The notes beneath the pieces are model-generated. The model had not been told where the DNA came from and made no database searches. It saw only the letters and a list, made by a program, of their open reading frames with translations. Of a stretch of 36,151 nt of DNA, positions 1-9,272 are shown in pieces. Both the position numbers and the translations under genes were made by a program. The DNA is from an uncultured Faecalibacterium sp. (lineage in GTDB: Bacteria > Bacillota > Clostridia > Oscillospirales > Ruminococcaceae): contig CAAFQM010000038.1 of NCBI GenBank assembly GCA_900765105.1, positions 1-36,151 of the forward strand, given 5' to 3'. Every line of letters begins with the position of its first letter. Position 1 is the first letter of the stretch.

Positions 1-225
1 CTTCAGGCTGCGGCCCATCAGGAACTCCATGCAGAGGTAATACACCTGCTTGGTGCCGGTGCCAATGGCCTTGGACTGGAACTTCTTGTGGTTTTCGCTC
101 ATCATCTGGCGGCAGATCAGTGCCAGAGAGCGGTAGATCTGCTGGTTGGAAGCAACACTCAGCTCCACGCCGTACTCGCTGGTGAGCTTGTCCTGAAGAA
201 GTTTACCGAATTCTTTCGATGTCAT
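1..225 (-). CDS. glgP: Glycogen/starch/alpha-glucan phosphorylase, N-terminal fragment
   Basis: The 75 visible residues begin MTSKEFGKLL and run off the left edge. The segment KQVYYLCMEFLMGRSLK is the hallmark N-terminal stretch of family GT35 alpha-glucan phosphorylases, which use phosphate to release glucose-1-phosphate from glycogen or maltodextrin with a pyridoxal-phosphate cofactor; the cofactor lysine lies outside the window. The ATG at 225 has an AGGAG motif about eight bases upstream on the minus strand and a consensus promoter about 110 bp further up. Whether it is glgP or a maltodextrin phosphorylase (malP) cannot be decided from this fragment. Confidence 0.88.
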   Translation of the reverse strand, partial: MTSKEFGKLLQDKLTSEYGVELSVASNQQIYRSLALICRQMMSENHKKFQSKAIGTGTKQVYYLCMEFLMGRSLK

Positions 226-332
226 AAAGGTACTCCTATCCGCATAAGTTTTCAGCTTTGCTAAAATAATTGAAATAATTGGCGTCTACAGGCACTTTCC
301 CTCACTTGCTCTGCCGCCAACATAACAAAGAT

Positions 333-361
333 ATTATAATATGGCAGAATGACAAATGCAA
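333..361 (-). promoter_or_regulatory. Sigma-A promoter for glgP
   Basis: On the minus strand TTGCAT (361-356) and TATAAT (338-333) are 17 nt apart, giving a start near 326 and a leader of about 100 nt. The leader holds a direct repeat of AATAATT but no strong hairpin. The same TTGCAT/17/TATAAT combination precedes deoB. Confidence 0.65.
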
Positions 362-441
362 GGAATCAGGGGATTTTTTCCGTAACTGACATTTTTTTAT
401 TGAACTTTCTGATAAATATGCCAAAATTTCAAAAAATACAC

Positions 442-470
442 TTTTTCTTGATGCTTATTTATATTATAAT
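442..470 (+). promoter_or_regulatory. Probable zapA promoter
   Basis: A perfect TATAAT lies at 465-470 in very AT-rich DNA. At 17-nt spacing the -35 would be TTTTTC, a poor match; TTGATG at 448 is too close (11 nt). The start would fall near 477. The A/T tracts upstream may act as an UP element. Confidence 0.45.
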
Positions 471-476
471 AGGGGA

Positions 477-651
477 AGGAAACTGCTTTCCGAAACATTT
501 TCGGGCACAAATTCCGGGGGAAATGTGCCGGGTAACTCGCCCGGCGGGTGACAAGACACCAAAACGGTACCGGGAACGGTGCCGTTTCCCGGCAAAAATC
601 AGAAGATCACTGCCCGCTGCGGGCAGAAAAGGATAAAAAGGGGAAACAGAT
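477..651 (+). promoter_or_regulatory. Long structured 5' leader of zapA
   Basis: About 175 nt between the likely transcription start and the zapA ATG contain a chain of hairpins: 478-491, 491-503, 504-529 (GGCACA with TGTGCC), 528-544 (CCGGG with CCCGG), and 610-626 (CTGCCCG, loop CTG, CGGGCAG). At 564-592 two stems exclude each other: ACGGTACC (564-571) with GGTGCCGT (578-585), or CCGGGAA (570-576) with TTCCCGG (586-592). No U-run follows, so control, if any, would be of translation or stability. It matches no riboswitch class I recognise. Confidence 0.4.
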
Positions 652-1086
652 ATGGTCAATAAGGTACGGGTGAACATTGCAGGTACGCCGTATGCCATCG
701 CTACGACGGACCCGGAAAAATATATCCAGTCGCTGGCAAAAAAGCTGGATGAGGACATCACGAAACTGCTGGACGACAACGAAAATCTTTCGGTGACCAA
801 GGCAGCGGTGTTCTGCGCCATGGATTATCTGGACGAATACCGCAAGAGCACCGGCAGCGCCGAGAATATGCGCAGTCAGATCCAGGATTACATTGCGGAT
901 GCCGCCCGGGCAAAGCTGGCCGAGGATAAGACCAAGGCCGAGAACGAGGTGCTGCGCCGGGAGGCTGCCGCCCTGCGGGAGCAGCTGGAAAAGATGCGCA
1001 ACAAGGAAGCCCGCCGGGAAGAGCGGGCTGCACAGCAGGCAGCGGAAAATGGTCAGGCCGCGCCGGCTGCGGAAAACAAGGGCTGA
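652..1086 (+). CDS. zapA: Cell division protein ZapA
   Basis: This 144-residue protein starts with the ZapA fold (residues 1-95 or so: VRVNIAGTPYAI, then a long helix containing LAKKLDEDI and TKAAVFCAMDYLDEY). It ends in a charged coiled coil (about 95-130) and an Ala/Gln-rich tail. ZapA binds FtsZ and bundles protofilaments at the division ring. The length is somewhat above the usual 90-110 residues because of the C-terminal extension, which is common in Clostridia. AAGGGG lies eight bases before the ATG. The U32 peptidase gene follows after 28 bp, so the two are probably co-transcribed. Confidence 0.88.
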   Translation: MVNKVRVNIAGTPYAIATTDPEKYIQSLAKKLDEDITKLLDDNENLSVTKAAVFCAMDYLDEYRKSTGSAENMRSQIQDYIADAARAKLAEDKTKAENEVLRREAAALREQLEKMRNKEARREERAAQQAAENGQAAPAAENKG

Positions 1087-1114
1087 GAACGCCGGTTCAG
1101 GATAAAGGAGAACT

Positions 1115-3190
1115 ATGTCAAAGATCGAGATCCTTGCCCCAGTGGGCAACGAAGAAATGCTCCGCGCAGCCGTGTTCAGCGGCGCAGACGCGGTATATCT
1201 GGGCTTTTCGGGCTTCAATGCGCGCACCAGCGCCAACAATTTTGACGCAGACACGCTGAAAGAAGCGGTCCGCTTCTGCCATGCCCGGGGCGTGGCGGTG
1301 CATGTGGCGCTCAATACCACCGTTTATGGCGGCGAGCTGCCCGCGCTGGAAGCGGCCATCCGGGCCGTTGCAGACAGCGGTGCCGATGCGGTCATCTGTC
1401 AGGACTTAGCCGTGGCGACCCTCATCGGAAAGATCGCCCCGCAGCTGCCCCGCCACGGCTCCACCCAGATGAGCGTGCACAGCCTGCAGGGCGCACTGGA
1501 ACTGAAAGAGCTGGGCTTCACCCGGGTGGTGCTGGCCCGTGAGCTGAGCCTGCCCGAGGTGGAGCACATCACAAAGCACTGCGGCATCGAGACCGAGTGT
1601 TTCGTTCACGGCGCGCTGTGCATGTGCGTCAGCGGGCAGTGCTATATGTCGGCCTTTCTGGGCGGCCGCAGCGGCAACCGCGGCTCCTGTGCCGGCCCCT
1701 GCCGCCTGCCGTTTGAGGCCAACCCCCTGCCGGAGGGCAAACCCGGCCGGCTGCATCACCTGTCGCTGAAGGATAATTCGGTCATCGACGAGCTGGACAA
1801 GCTGCAGGCATTGGGTGTGGCATCGGCCAAGATCGAAGGCCGTCTGCGCACGCCGGAGTATGTGGCGGCGGCGGTCAGTGCCTGTCTGGCAGGCCGCGAA
1901 GGCCGCGCCTACGACCGCGACCTGCTGAAGAATGCCTTCAGCCGTTCCGGCTTCACTTCCGGCTATCTGGACGGAAAGATCGACGGAACGATGTTCGGCG
2001 TGCGCAGCGAAGCGGACGCTGAACTGACCAAAAAGACCCTGCCCGCCCTGCGGGAACTTTACCGCCGCGAGCGCTCCCGCGTGCCGGTGAAGATGAAGTT
2101 GGAAATCGAAGAGGGCGGCGAAAAGCTGACTGTCACTGACGCTGACGGCAACAAGGCCTTTGCCTACGGCGACGCCGAGCCGCAGCCTGCCCGCACCGAC
2201 CCCACCGACAGCCTGCACCGCAGCCTTGCCAAGACCGGCGGTACGCCCTTTGCAGTGGCAGACGCAGACATTGCGGTGGAAATGGACGGCGGGCCGTGGT
2301 TTGTTCCGGGCAGTGCCGTCAACGAGCTGCGCCGCGAAGCACTGGATTCCCTGCTGAAAAAGCGGGAAGTGCTGCGCCCGTGGCCGACCACCGAAGAGCA
2401 TGTGCCTGCCCTGCCGCTGCGCACCCTGCCGCCGAAGCGCACCCTGCGTGCCCGGTTCGAGAGCTGGGAACAGGTGCCGGAGCGTGCACTGGACGGCATC
2501 GAATATCTCATCCTGCCCATTGCACAGGCCGACCGGGTGCCCCGCGAGTGGCGGGCAAAAACTCTACTGGAACTGCCCCGCGTCATGTTCGGCAAGCTGG
2601 AAGAGGACACTGCCCGCCGCATCGCGTCCACGCAGGATGCGGGCTTTGCAGGCTACGAGGTGAGCAACATCGCCCATCTGCGCCTGTGCCGTGGCCTGCC
2701 TATGTCCGGCAGCTTCGGGCTGAACATCACCAACAATGTGGCGGCGCAGTTCTATGCGGACAACGGCCTTTCCTCCCTGCTCATCCTGCCGGAGGTGAAG
2801 GACAGCGACATCAGCACCATTGCACCGGAACACGGCGGCAAGCCGGTGCCCACCGGCGTACTGGTCTACGGCCATATGCCGCTGATGATCACCCGCGCCT
2901 GCCCGCTGCAGAATATCCACGACTGCGCCCACTGTGACAAGACCGGCGTGCTCACCGACCGCAAGGCGAAGAAATTCCCCGTGCGGTGCGGCCTTGGCGT
3001 GCGCACTATCTATAACCCCGTACCTATTTATATGGGGGATAAGCCCGGTGCCCTGACTGTGGACTACGGCGTGGCTTACTTTACGCTGGAAAGCCGTGAT
3101 GAAGCCGCCAAAATTCTGGAAATGATCCGCACTCACGCTCCCTTTGAGGGAGACTTTACCCGCGGACTGTATTTCAAGGGAACGAACTAA
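1115..3190 (+). CDS. U32 family peptidase / RNA hydroxylation protein
   Basis: A 691-residue U32 family protein. It opens with IEILAPVGNEEMLRAAV, the usual start of the TIM-barrel domain, and carries the U32 cysteine cluster ECFVHGALCMCVSGQC (C162, C169, C171, C176) followed by GSCAGPC (C192, C196). The middle, about 300-450, fits the DUF3656 collagenase-like insert. The C-terminal part has CPLQNIHDCAHC and ends FTRGLYFKG, as is typical. Although called peptidases, characterised members (TrhP/YrrNO, RlhA) help make 5-hydroxyuridine in tRNA or 5-hydroxycytidine in 23S rRNA; which applies here is unknown. AAAGGAG precedes the ATG. It sits directly after zapA, an arrangement I recall as common in Firmicutes. 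Confidence 0.85.
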   Translation: MSKIEILAPVGNEEMLRAAVFSGADAVYLGFSGFNARTSANNFDADTLKEAVRFCHARGVAVHVALNTTVYGGELPALEAAIRAVADSGADAVICQDLAVATLIGKIAPQLPRHGSTQMSVHSLQGALELKELGFTRVVLARELSLPEVEHITKHCGIETECFVHGALCMCVSGQCYMSAFLGGRSGNRGSCAGPCRLPFEANPLPEGKPGRLHHLSLKDNSVIDELDKLQALGVASAKIEGRLRTPEYVAAAVSACLAGREGRAYDRDLLKNAFSRSGFTSGYLDGKIDGTMFGVRSEADAELTKKTLPALRELYRRERSRVPVKMKLEIEEGGEKLTVTDADGNKAFAYGDAEPQPARTDPTDSLHRSLAKTGGTPFAVADADIAVEMDGGPWFVPGSAVNELRREALDSLLKKREVLRPWPTTEEHVPALPLRTLPPKRTLRARFESWEQVPERALDGIEYLILPIAQADRVPREWRAKTLLELPRVMFGKLEEDTARRIASTQDAGFAGYEVSNIAHLRLCRGLPMSGSFGLNITNNVAAQFYADNGLSSLLILPEVKDSDISTIAPEHGGKPVPTGVLVYGHMPLMITRACPLQNIHDCAHCDKTGVLTDRKAKKFPVRCGLGVRTIYNPVPIYMGDKPGALTVDYGVAYFTLESRDEAAKILEMIRTHAPFEGDFTRGLYFKGTN

Positions 3191-3192
3191 AA

Positions 3193-3215
3193 GCCTTCCC
3201 TCCGAGGGGAAAGGC
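3193..3215. other. Short hairpin between U32 gene and dut
   Basis: GCCTTCCCT pairs with GGGGAAAGGC with one bulged A and a CCGA loop. No U-run follows, so it is not an intrinsic terminator. It may stabilise or be processed, or be a small copy of a dispersed repeat. A CTCCCT/AGGGAG hairpin (3140-3154) lies just upstream inside the coding region, but it encodes conserved residues. Confidence 0.35.
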
Positions 3216-3233
3216 AATAAAAAGAGGTATACT

Positions 3234-3680
3234 ATGGAACCCATCACTGTAAAATATAAGGTACTGGACGAGCGGGCAAAGGTGCCTGCCTATGCGACCC
3301 CCGGCTCTGCTGCTGCCGACCTGTGCGCCGTGCTGGATGAGCCGATGACCCTGGCCCCCATGCAGCGGGCGCTGGTGCCCACCGGCCTTGCCATCGAGCT
3401 GCCCGGCCCCCACAGCGTAGCGCTGGTGTATGCCCGCAGCGGCCTTTCCATCAAGCACGGTCTGTGCATGGCCAACGGCGTGGGTGTTGTGGACAGCGAC
3501 TACCGCGGCGAACTGAAGGTGCCCATGGTCAATCTGGGTGCCGAAGCCTACACCATCCAGCCCGGGGAGCGGGTGGCGCAGCTGTGCATCGCACCGGTGT
3601 ACACCGCTGCTTTTATTCCTGCCGAAGAACTGGGCGATACCCAGCGCGGCGAGGGCGGCTTTGGTTCTACCGGAAAGTGA
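3234..3680 (+). CDS. dut: dUTP diphosphatase (dUTPase)
   Basis: This 148-residue protein hydrolyses dUTP to dUMP and pyrophosphate, keeping uracil out of DNA and supplying dUMP for thymidylate synthesis. All five trimeric-dUTPase motifs are present in order: PGSAAADL, ARSGLSIKHGL, GVVDSDYRGEL, PGERVAQL and the C-terminal P-loop-like RGEGGFGSTG. The start was placed at 3234 because an AGAGG motif precedes it and the conserved fold begins right after; upstream in-frame codons would overlap the U32 gene. The maf gene follows nine bases after the stop, so the two house-cleaning nucleotide hydrolases are likely co-transcribed. Confidence 0.93.
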   Translation: MEPITVKYKVLDERAKVPAYATPGSAAADLCAVLDEPMTLAPMQRALVPTGLAIELPGPHSVALVYARSGLSIKHGLCMANGVGVVDSDYRGELKVPMVNLGAEAYTIQPGERVAQLCIAPVYTAAFIPAEELGDTQRGEGGFGSTGK

Positions 3681-3689
3681 GATGAAACC

Positions 3690-4244
3690 ATGGCTCTGAT
3701 CCTTGCTTCCGGCAGCCCGCGCAGGCGGGAACTGCTCTCCCTGTACACGGCCGATTTCACGGTCTGTGCCAGCGACTTTGACGAAAGTGCGGTCACAGCC
3801 GACACCCCTGCCCGTCTTGTAGAAAAGCTGGCCCGGGGCAAATGCCTCGCCGTGGCAGCACAGCACCCGGGCGATGTTGTCATCGGCTGCGACACCGTGG
3901 TGGATGTGGGCGGTGAAGTATTCGGCAAACCCCACAGCGTGGAGGACGCAAAGCGGATGCTGCGCGCCCTCTCCGGCGCCACCCATCAGGTGCACACCGG
4001 TGTGTGCATCTCGGACGGCACCCGTACCGAGAGTTTTGTGGACAGCTGTAAAGTGACCTTCTTCCCGCTGAGCGAGGAGGAGATCGCGTTCTATGCCTCT
4101 ACAGAAGAGCCTTACGATAAGGCCGGGGCTTATGCCATTCAGGGGCGTGCGGCCCTCTGGCTGGACCGTATCGAGGGCGACTACTATACCATCATGGGGC
4201 TGCCGCTCAGCCGTACCGTACAGCTGCTGGGGCATTTTCTGTGA
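3690..4244 (+). CDS. maf: Maf family nucleoside triphosphate pyrophosphatase
   Basis: The 184-residue protein carries Maf signatures: ILASGSPRRRELL at the N-terminus (substrate phosphate binding), VIGCDTVV, FGKP, HTGVCI and YDKAGAYAIQG. Maf proteins hydrolyse dTTP, UTP or modified pyrimidine nucleotides to the monophosphate. Overexpression of Maf blocks septation in Bacillus, and maf commonly lies next to the mre genes, as here. No strong Shine-Dalgarno is seen, only GAGATGA, so coupling to dut translation is plausible. mreB, downstream, has its own promoter. Confidence 0.9.
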   Translation: MALILASGSPRRRELLSLYTADFTVCASDFDESAVTADTPARLVEKLARGKCLAVAAQHPGDVVIGCDTVVDVGGEVFGKPHSVEDAKRMLRALSGATHQVHTGVCISDGTRTESFVDSCKVTFFPLSEEEIAFYASTEEPYDKAGAYAIQGRAALWLDRIEGDYYTIMGLPLSRTVQLLGHFL

Positions 4245-4281
4245 GAAAAATGGAAAAAACGAAGAAAACTTGCGCAAACGC

Positions 4282-4310
4282 TTGAGAAATCAGCGTCTTG
4301 CGGCTATAAT
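4282..4310 (+). promoter_or_regulatory. Sigma-A promoter for mreB
   Basis: TTGAGA (4282-4287) and TATAAT (4305-4310) are 17 nt apart. The start would be near 4317, giving an 80-nt leader with a GGCGGC/GCCGCC hairpin at 4333-4352. Confidence 0.7.
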
Positions 4311-4399
4311 AGAACCGTGTTATTCTGCGCAGGGCGGCAAGATACGGCCGCCGGACGTTGTGGATAGATTACTGGGAAGCAATAAGGAGAGACTTTACA

Positions 4400-5422
<1,023 letters not shown>

Positions 5423-5423
5423 G

Positions 5424-5492
5424 GCAGCTCCCTGTAGAGAGCTGCGCAGAATGCGGAAAAGCTTTTGACACAGCAGCTGTGCGTTTTTCCGC
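5424..5492 (+). other. Paired hairpins between mreB and mreC
   Basis: GCAGCTC (5424-5430) pairs with GAGCTGC (5439-5445). GCGGAAAA (5453-5460) then pairs with TTTTCCGC (5485-5492), enclosing a CACAG/CTGTG stem. A TTGACA at 5465 lies inside but has no matching -10. These structures precede the terminator at 5510-5540. Confidence 0.45.
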
Positions 5493-5509
5493 CGCAAACA
5501 CTGCATCTT

Positions 5510-5540
5510 GCGCGGATGGCACGGCTGTCCGCGCTTTTTT
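5510..5540 (+). terminator. Intrinsic terminator after mreB
   Basis: GCGCGGA (5510-5516) pairs with TCCGCGC (5528-5534), directly followed by six T. It is a textbook terminator, yet lies between mreB and mreC with no visible promoter in the 53 bp before the mreC start. Confidence 0.75.
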
Positions 5541-5593
5541 CATGCAAGGGCCTGCAGTACGGCGCAGGCATCCCGACAGGAGGGAAGGACCCT

Positions 5594-6424
5594 TTGAAAG
5601 ATTTTTTTGATACCTGGAAATTCAAGATCCTCGTGGCCGTGGCGGTGTTTCTGGTGGGCATCATGGCATATGCCGGTGCCAACGGACGCCTGACGGCGGC
5701 CCCGCAGGAGCTGCTCAGCGTGATCCTCACCCCGGTGCAGCGGGTGACGGCGGCGCTCAGCGGCGGCCTCGGTTCGGTGTGGGAAAAATATGCCAGCATC
5801 GACGAAGTGATGGATAAAAACAACCAGCTGGAAGCAGAAAATGCCGAGTTGCGCCAGCAGATGGTGGACTACGACCGCATCAAGGCTGAGAACGAAGCCT
5901 ACAAGGCGCTGGCAAACATTCAGGACTCCAACAGCGAAGCAACTTATGTTTCGGGCTTTGTCATCGGACGGGACCCGCTGGACGAATTTGGCGGTTTTAC
6001 GCTGGATAAAGGCACCGTGGACGGCGTGGAAGTCAACGACACCGTGATCAGCGACAAAGGCTACCTTGTGGGCATCGTGACAGAAGCCGATGCCACCAGC
6101 TGCAAGGTGATGACCATCCTGCACCCCAGCTTCAATGCGGCGGGCGTGGTGTCCCGCACCCGGGAAAACGGCATCCTGAACGGCAACACCGACTATGCAG
6201 GCGGCGGCCTGTGCACCCTGACCGATCTGGAACGCACCAGCGAGACCCAGATGGGGGATCAGGTCATCACCACCGGTCTGGGCGGGGTGTTCCCGCCGGA
6301 TCTGCTGGTGGGCACCGTGCAGGAAGTGGTGCCGGAAGCCAGCGGCAAATCCTCGCTGGCGGTCATCCGTCCGGGGGCCGACCCGCGCACGGTCAAGCAT
6401 GTTTTCATCATTACCGATTATTAA
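5594..6424 (+). CDS. mreC: Rod shape-determining protein MreC
   Basis: The 276-residue MreC anchors in the membrane by one segment (residues 12-29). It continues as a dimerising coiled coil (about 70-108, rich in NQLEAENAEL-type heptads) and a C-terminal beta domain that binds penicillin-binding proteins outside the cell. A TTG start at 5594 is chosen because AGGAGGGA ends eight bases before it and the next residues MKDFFDTWKFK lead directly into the membrane helix. The open frame extends further up but runs into the terminator. mreD follows after 12 bp. Confidence 0.88.
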   Translation: MKDFFDTWKFKILVAVAVFLVGIMAYAGANGRLTAAPQELLSVILTPVQRVTAALSGGLGSVWEKYASIDEVMDKNNQLEAENAELRQQMVDYDRIKAENEAYKALANIQDSNSEATYVSGFVIGRDPLDEFGGFTLDKGTVDGVEVNDTVISDKGYLVGIVTEADATSCKVMTILHPSFNAAGVVSRTRENGILNGNTDYAGGGLCTLTDLERTSETQMGDQVITTGLGGVFPPDLLVGTVQEVVPEASGKSSLAVIRPGADPRTVKHVFIITDY

Positions 6425-6436
6425 GGAGGCTCCTGT

Positions 6437-6970
6437 ATGGAATCACGCCGCATGCGCAGCCGCAGCCAGATCCTGAAATGGATCTGCTATGTGCTGGCGC
6501 TGTTTGTGTGCGCTGCGCTGCAGACCACGCCCGGGCTGTTCCGGCTGGGGCAGGCAAAACCCCTGTATCTGCTGCCGCTGTGTCTGGCAGTAGCCGTCTA
6601 CGAGGGCGAGTTTGCCGGGGCGCTGTTTGGCGCGGTGTGCGGCCTGCTGTGGGACTACACGGCCGGGCGCACGGTGGGCATGCTGGGGCTGGAACTGCTG
6701 CTGCTGGGGTTTGCCATCTCAGTGCTGGTGCAGCTGTATCTGCAGGGCAGCACATGGAACTTTGCACTTATCAGCATGGTCACGGCGGCGCTGGTGCTCT
6801 CGCTGGACTGGCTGTTTTTCTACTATATGCCGGGGTATAGCTGGGCGCTGGACCGCTGGCTGACCTTCGTGCTGCCCTCGGCGGCGCTGACACTGGTGCC
6901 GTCGCTGGTGATCTTCTGGCTTGTGCGGAAGATCCACGAAGAGTTCAAAATCGACAACGGCGCGATCTGA
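6437..6970 (+). CDS. mreD: Rod shape-determining protein MreD
   Basis: A 177-residue, very hydrophobic protein with about five membrane segments, starting ESRRMRSRSQILKWICYVLALF. Position between mreC and PBP2 and the segment LPLCLAVAVYEGEFAGALFGAVCGLLWDY, typical of clostridial MreD, support the call. MreD is a membrane partner of MreC in the elongasome. AAGGAGG lies seven bases before the ATG. Family sequences diverge strongly, so context carries part of the weight. Confidence 0.85.
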   Translation: MESRRMRSRSQILKWICYVLALFVCAALQTTPGLFRLGQAKPLYLLPLCLAVAVYEGEFAGALFGAVCGLLWDYTAGRTVGMLGLELLLLGFAISVLVQLYLQGSTWNFALISMVTAALVLSLDWLFFYYMPGYSWALDRWLTFVLPSAALTLVPSLVIFWLVRKIHEEFKIDNGAI

Positions 6971-6989
6971 ACCGCCGGAGGAAACACCG

Positions 6990-9188
6990 ATGAATCAAAA
7001 CGAACGAAAGACTGTTGTGCGCCGGATGATCCTGCTGATCGCGGTGGCATGTGCCGTGATGGGTCTGTATGTGCTGCGGCTGATCTTTCTGCAGCTGGTC
7101 AACGGCGACGAGTTCCGCTCGCAGGCCACTAATACCACCGACTACAATTTCACGGTGACAGCGGCCCGCGGCGACATCGTGGACAGCAGCGGCCGACGCA
7201 TTGCAACCAGCACCACCAGTTATAATGTGGTGCTCAACAAGCTGCTCATGGGCGACCGGGATCTGGACACCATGCTGCAGCAGGTGGTGGAGCTGCTGCG
7301 GGAAAACGGTGAGAGCTGGACCGATACGCTGCTCATCAGCGAACCGGACGCGGCAGGACACTACACTTTTACTGCGGACGATGCCTCGTCCTCGGAGCAA
7401 CGGCAGCTTGCCAGCATGAAATCCGACCTCGGCCTGCAGCAGTATGCCACGGCGGATGATGTGATGGAAATGCTGGTGGAAAAGAATGATCTGCAGGATT
7501 TTTCGCTGTCATGGCAGCGTGTGCTGGCGGGCATCCACTATGAGATGGACCGTCAGGCATTCTCCAATGTGAACAACTTTGTCATGGCGGAAAATGTCAG
7601 CAGCGTGACCGTTGCCACCATCAAGGAGCACAGCCTGCAGCTGCCCGGCGTGGAGATCGTGGAGACCAGCGCCCGCAGCTATGAACAGAGCGATATCATT
7701 CCGGCGGTACTGGGCCGCGTGGGCAAGATCACGGCAGAAAAATGGAAAGTCACCGATGAAAACGGCCAGACTACCTATCCTCTGCGGGAAAAAGGCTACA
7801 ACATGAACGATATTCTGGGCATTTCGGGTCTGGAATCCGCTTATGAGGACGAGCTGCGCGGCAAGGACGGTGTGGAGACCATCACCCGCAATTCGGACGG
7901 CGTCATCGTGGATACCCAGATGACCACCGCCCCGGAGCCGGGCCATACGGTGCAGCTGACCATTGACAGCAACTTCCAGCGTGCGGTGGACAAGGCGCTG
8001 GCCAACAATATCGATATGATCAACCGTGTCTACAACACCGGCGATATGAAGGCCGCTGCTGCTGCTGCGGTGGTCATCGACGTGAAGGATGGCGGCGTGC
8101 TGGCGGCGTCCAATTACCCCAGCTACGACCAGAACCTTTATGCAACCAACTACAGCGAATACAGCTCTGACCCAAGCCTGCCCCTGTTCAACCGGGCACT
8201 GCAGGGTCTGTACACGCCCGGCTCCACCTTCAAGCCTGCCGTGGCGGTGGCTGCGCTGGACAGCGGCCTCATCAACCAGTATTCGACGGTGTACTGCAAC
8301 GGTGTATACAATTATTTCAAGGACTACCATCCCCGCTGCACCCGCCACGGCCACAGCGGCAACATCGATGTGGTAACGGCCATCAAGTGGAGCTGCAACA
8401 TCTTCTTCTATGATGTGGGCCGCCGCCTGACCAGCGATGTGTACGATGCTTATGCCTACAAGCTGGGTCTCGGCCAGCGCACCGGTGTCGAGGTCAGCGA
8501 GGCCGTGGGCCGCCTGACCACCAAGAACGACTCCAACTATACGTCATCGCTGGATGTTCAGGCCGCCATCGGTCAGGGCAACACGGTGGTCACACCCATC
8601 CAGCTGGCCACCTACGCGGCAACGCTGGCCAATAACGGCACCCGCTACCGCACCCACTTCGTAAAGGCCATTCTCGACTCCAACACCGGCGAGGTGATCC
8701 GCGAGACACAGCCCGAGGTGATGGATGTCATCGAAGGCACCGGCAACACCTTTGAGCTGGTGCGGCAGGGCATGAAGCAGGTGCCCAGTACCATTTCGGG
8801 CAAGATCTCCAGCTATCCGGTGCCCATCGCCTGCAAGACCGGCACTCCGCAGCGAAGCGAGACTTACGCCCCGGGCAAGCACTACCTGAACGCCATGATG
8901 GTGGCCTACCTCCCGGCAGATGACCCGGAGATCGCCATCGGCATCTCCATCGAGTACGGCGGCTACGGCGCCCGTGCCGGTGATCTGGTGGTGGACATCG
9001 CCAACGCCTACTTCGCCATGAAGGACGGTACGCTGGCGGCGCAGGCCGAGGAAGAAGCCGCACAGGCAAAGCAGCAGGCAGAAGAACAGCAGGCGGCTGA
9101 TGCTGCCGGACAGGACACAGCTGCCGACACTGCGCAGACCGATACGGACACAGCAGCACAGACCGCCGCCCCGGAAGAGATAAACTGA
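6990..9188 (+). CDS. mrdA: Penicillin-binding protein 2 (elongasome transpeptidase)
   Basis: A 732-residue class B PBP that crosslinks lateral-wall peptidoglycan with RodA and MreCD. An N-terminal membrane anchor (about 11-33) is followed by the pedestal domain beginning AARGDIVDSSGRRIA. The transpeptidase domain has all three active-site motifs: S412-T-F-K415, S468-C-N470 and K616-T-G618. The last 50 residues form a low-complexity Ala/Gln/Glu/Asp/Thr tail, which is unusual for PBP2 and probably disordered outside the cell. CGGAGG precedes the ATG at 6990 by nine bases. The gene ends the mre cluster. Confidence 0.93.
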   Translation: MNQNERKTVVRRMILLIAVACAVMGLYVLRLIFLQLVNGDEFRSQATNTTDYNFTVTAARGDIVDSSGRRIATSTTSYNVVLNKLLMGDRDLDTMLQQVVELLRENGESWTDTLLISEPDAAGHYTFTADDASSSEQRQLASMKSDLGLQQYATADDVMEMLVEKNDLQDFSLSWQRVLAGIHYEMDRQAFSNVNNFVMAENVSSVTVATIKEHSLQLPGVEIVETSARSYEQSDIIPAVLGRVGKITAEKWKVTDENGQTTYPLREKGYNMNDILGISGLESAYEDELRGKDGVETITRNSDGVIVDTQMTTAPEPGHTVQLTIDSNFQRAVDKALANNIDMINRVYNTGDMKAAAAAAVVIDVKDGGVLAASNYPSYDQNLYATNYSEYSSDPSLPLFNRALQGLYTPGSTFKPAVAVAALDSGLINQYSTVYCNGVYNYFKDYHPRCTRHGHSGNIDVVTAIKWSCNIFFYDVGRRLTSDVYDAYAYKLGLGQRTGVEVSEAVGRLTTKNDSNYTSSLDVQAAIGQGNTVVTPIQLATYAATLANNGTRYRTHFVKAILDSNTGEVIRETQPEVMDVIEGTGNTFELVRQGMKQVPSTISGKISSYPVPIACKTGTPQRSETYAPGKHYLNAMMVAYLPADDPEIAIGISIEYGGYGARAGDLVVDIANAYFAMKDGTLAAQAEEEAAQAKQQAEEQQAADAAGQDTAADTAQTDTDTAAQTAAPEEIN

Positions 9189-9272
9189 GCATTTCCTACC
9201 GGTGCGCTGGCATTTTCTGCGGAGAATGGTGTTGTTGGGGGACATTTTGAACGACGCAGACTGGAAAAGAAA

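Noticed and set aside
528..592. ZTP or another known riboswitch in the zapA leader
   Set aside because: GC-rich stems recall such elements, but I could not match the conserved core bases of any class, and zapA is not a usual target.
3139..3155. CTCCCT/AGGGAG hairpin at the end of the U32 gene as a terminator or repeat insertion
   Set aside because: It encodes residues just before the conserved FTRGLYFKG ending and has no T-run; ordinary coding sequence explains it.
5465..5470. TTGACA as a promoter for mreC
   Set aside because: A perfect -35, but the bases 16-18 nt downstream are GC-rich (TCCGCC) with no -10, and the terminator at 5510 lies between it and mreC.
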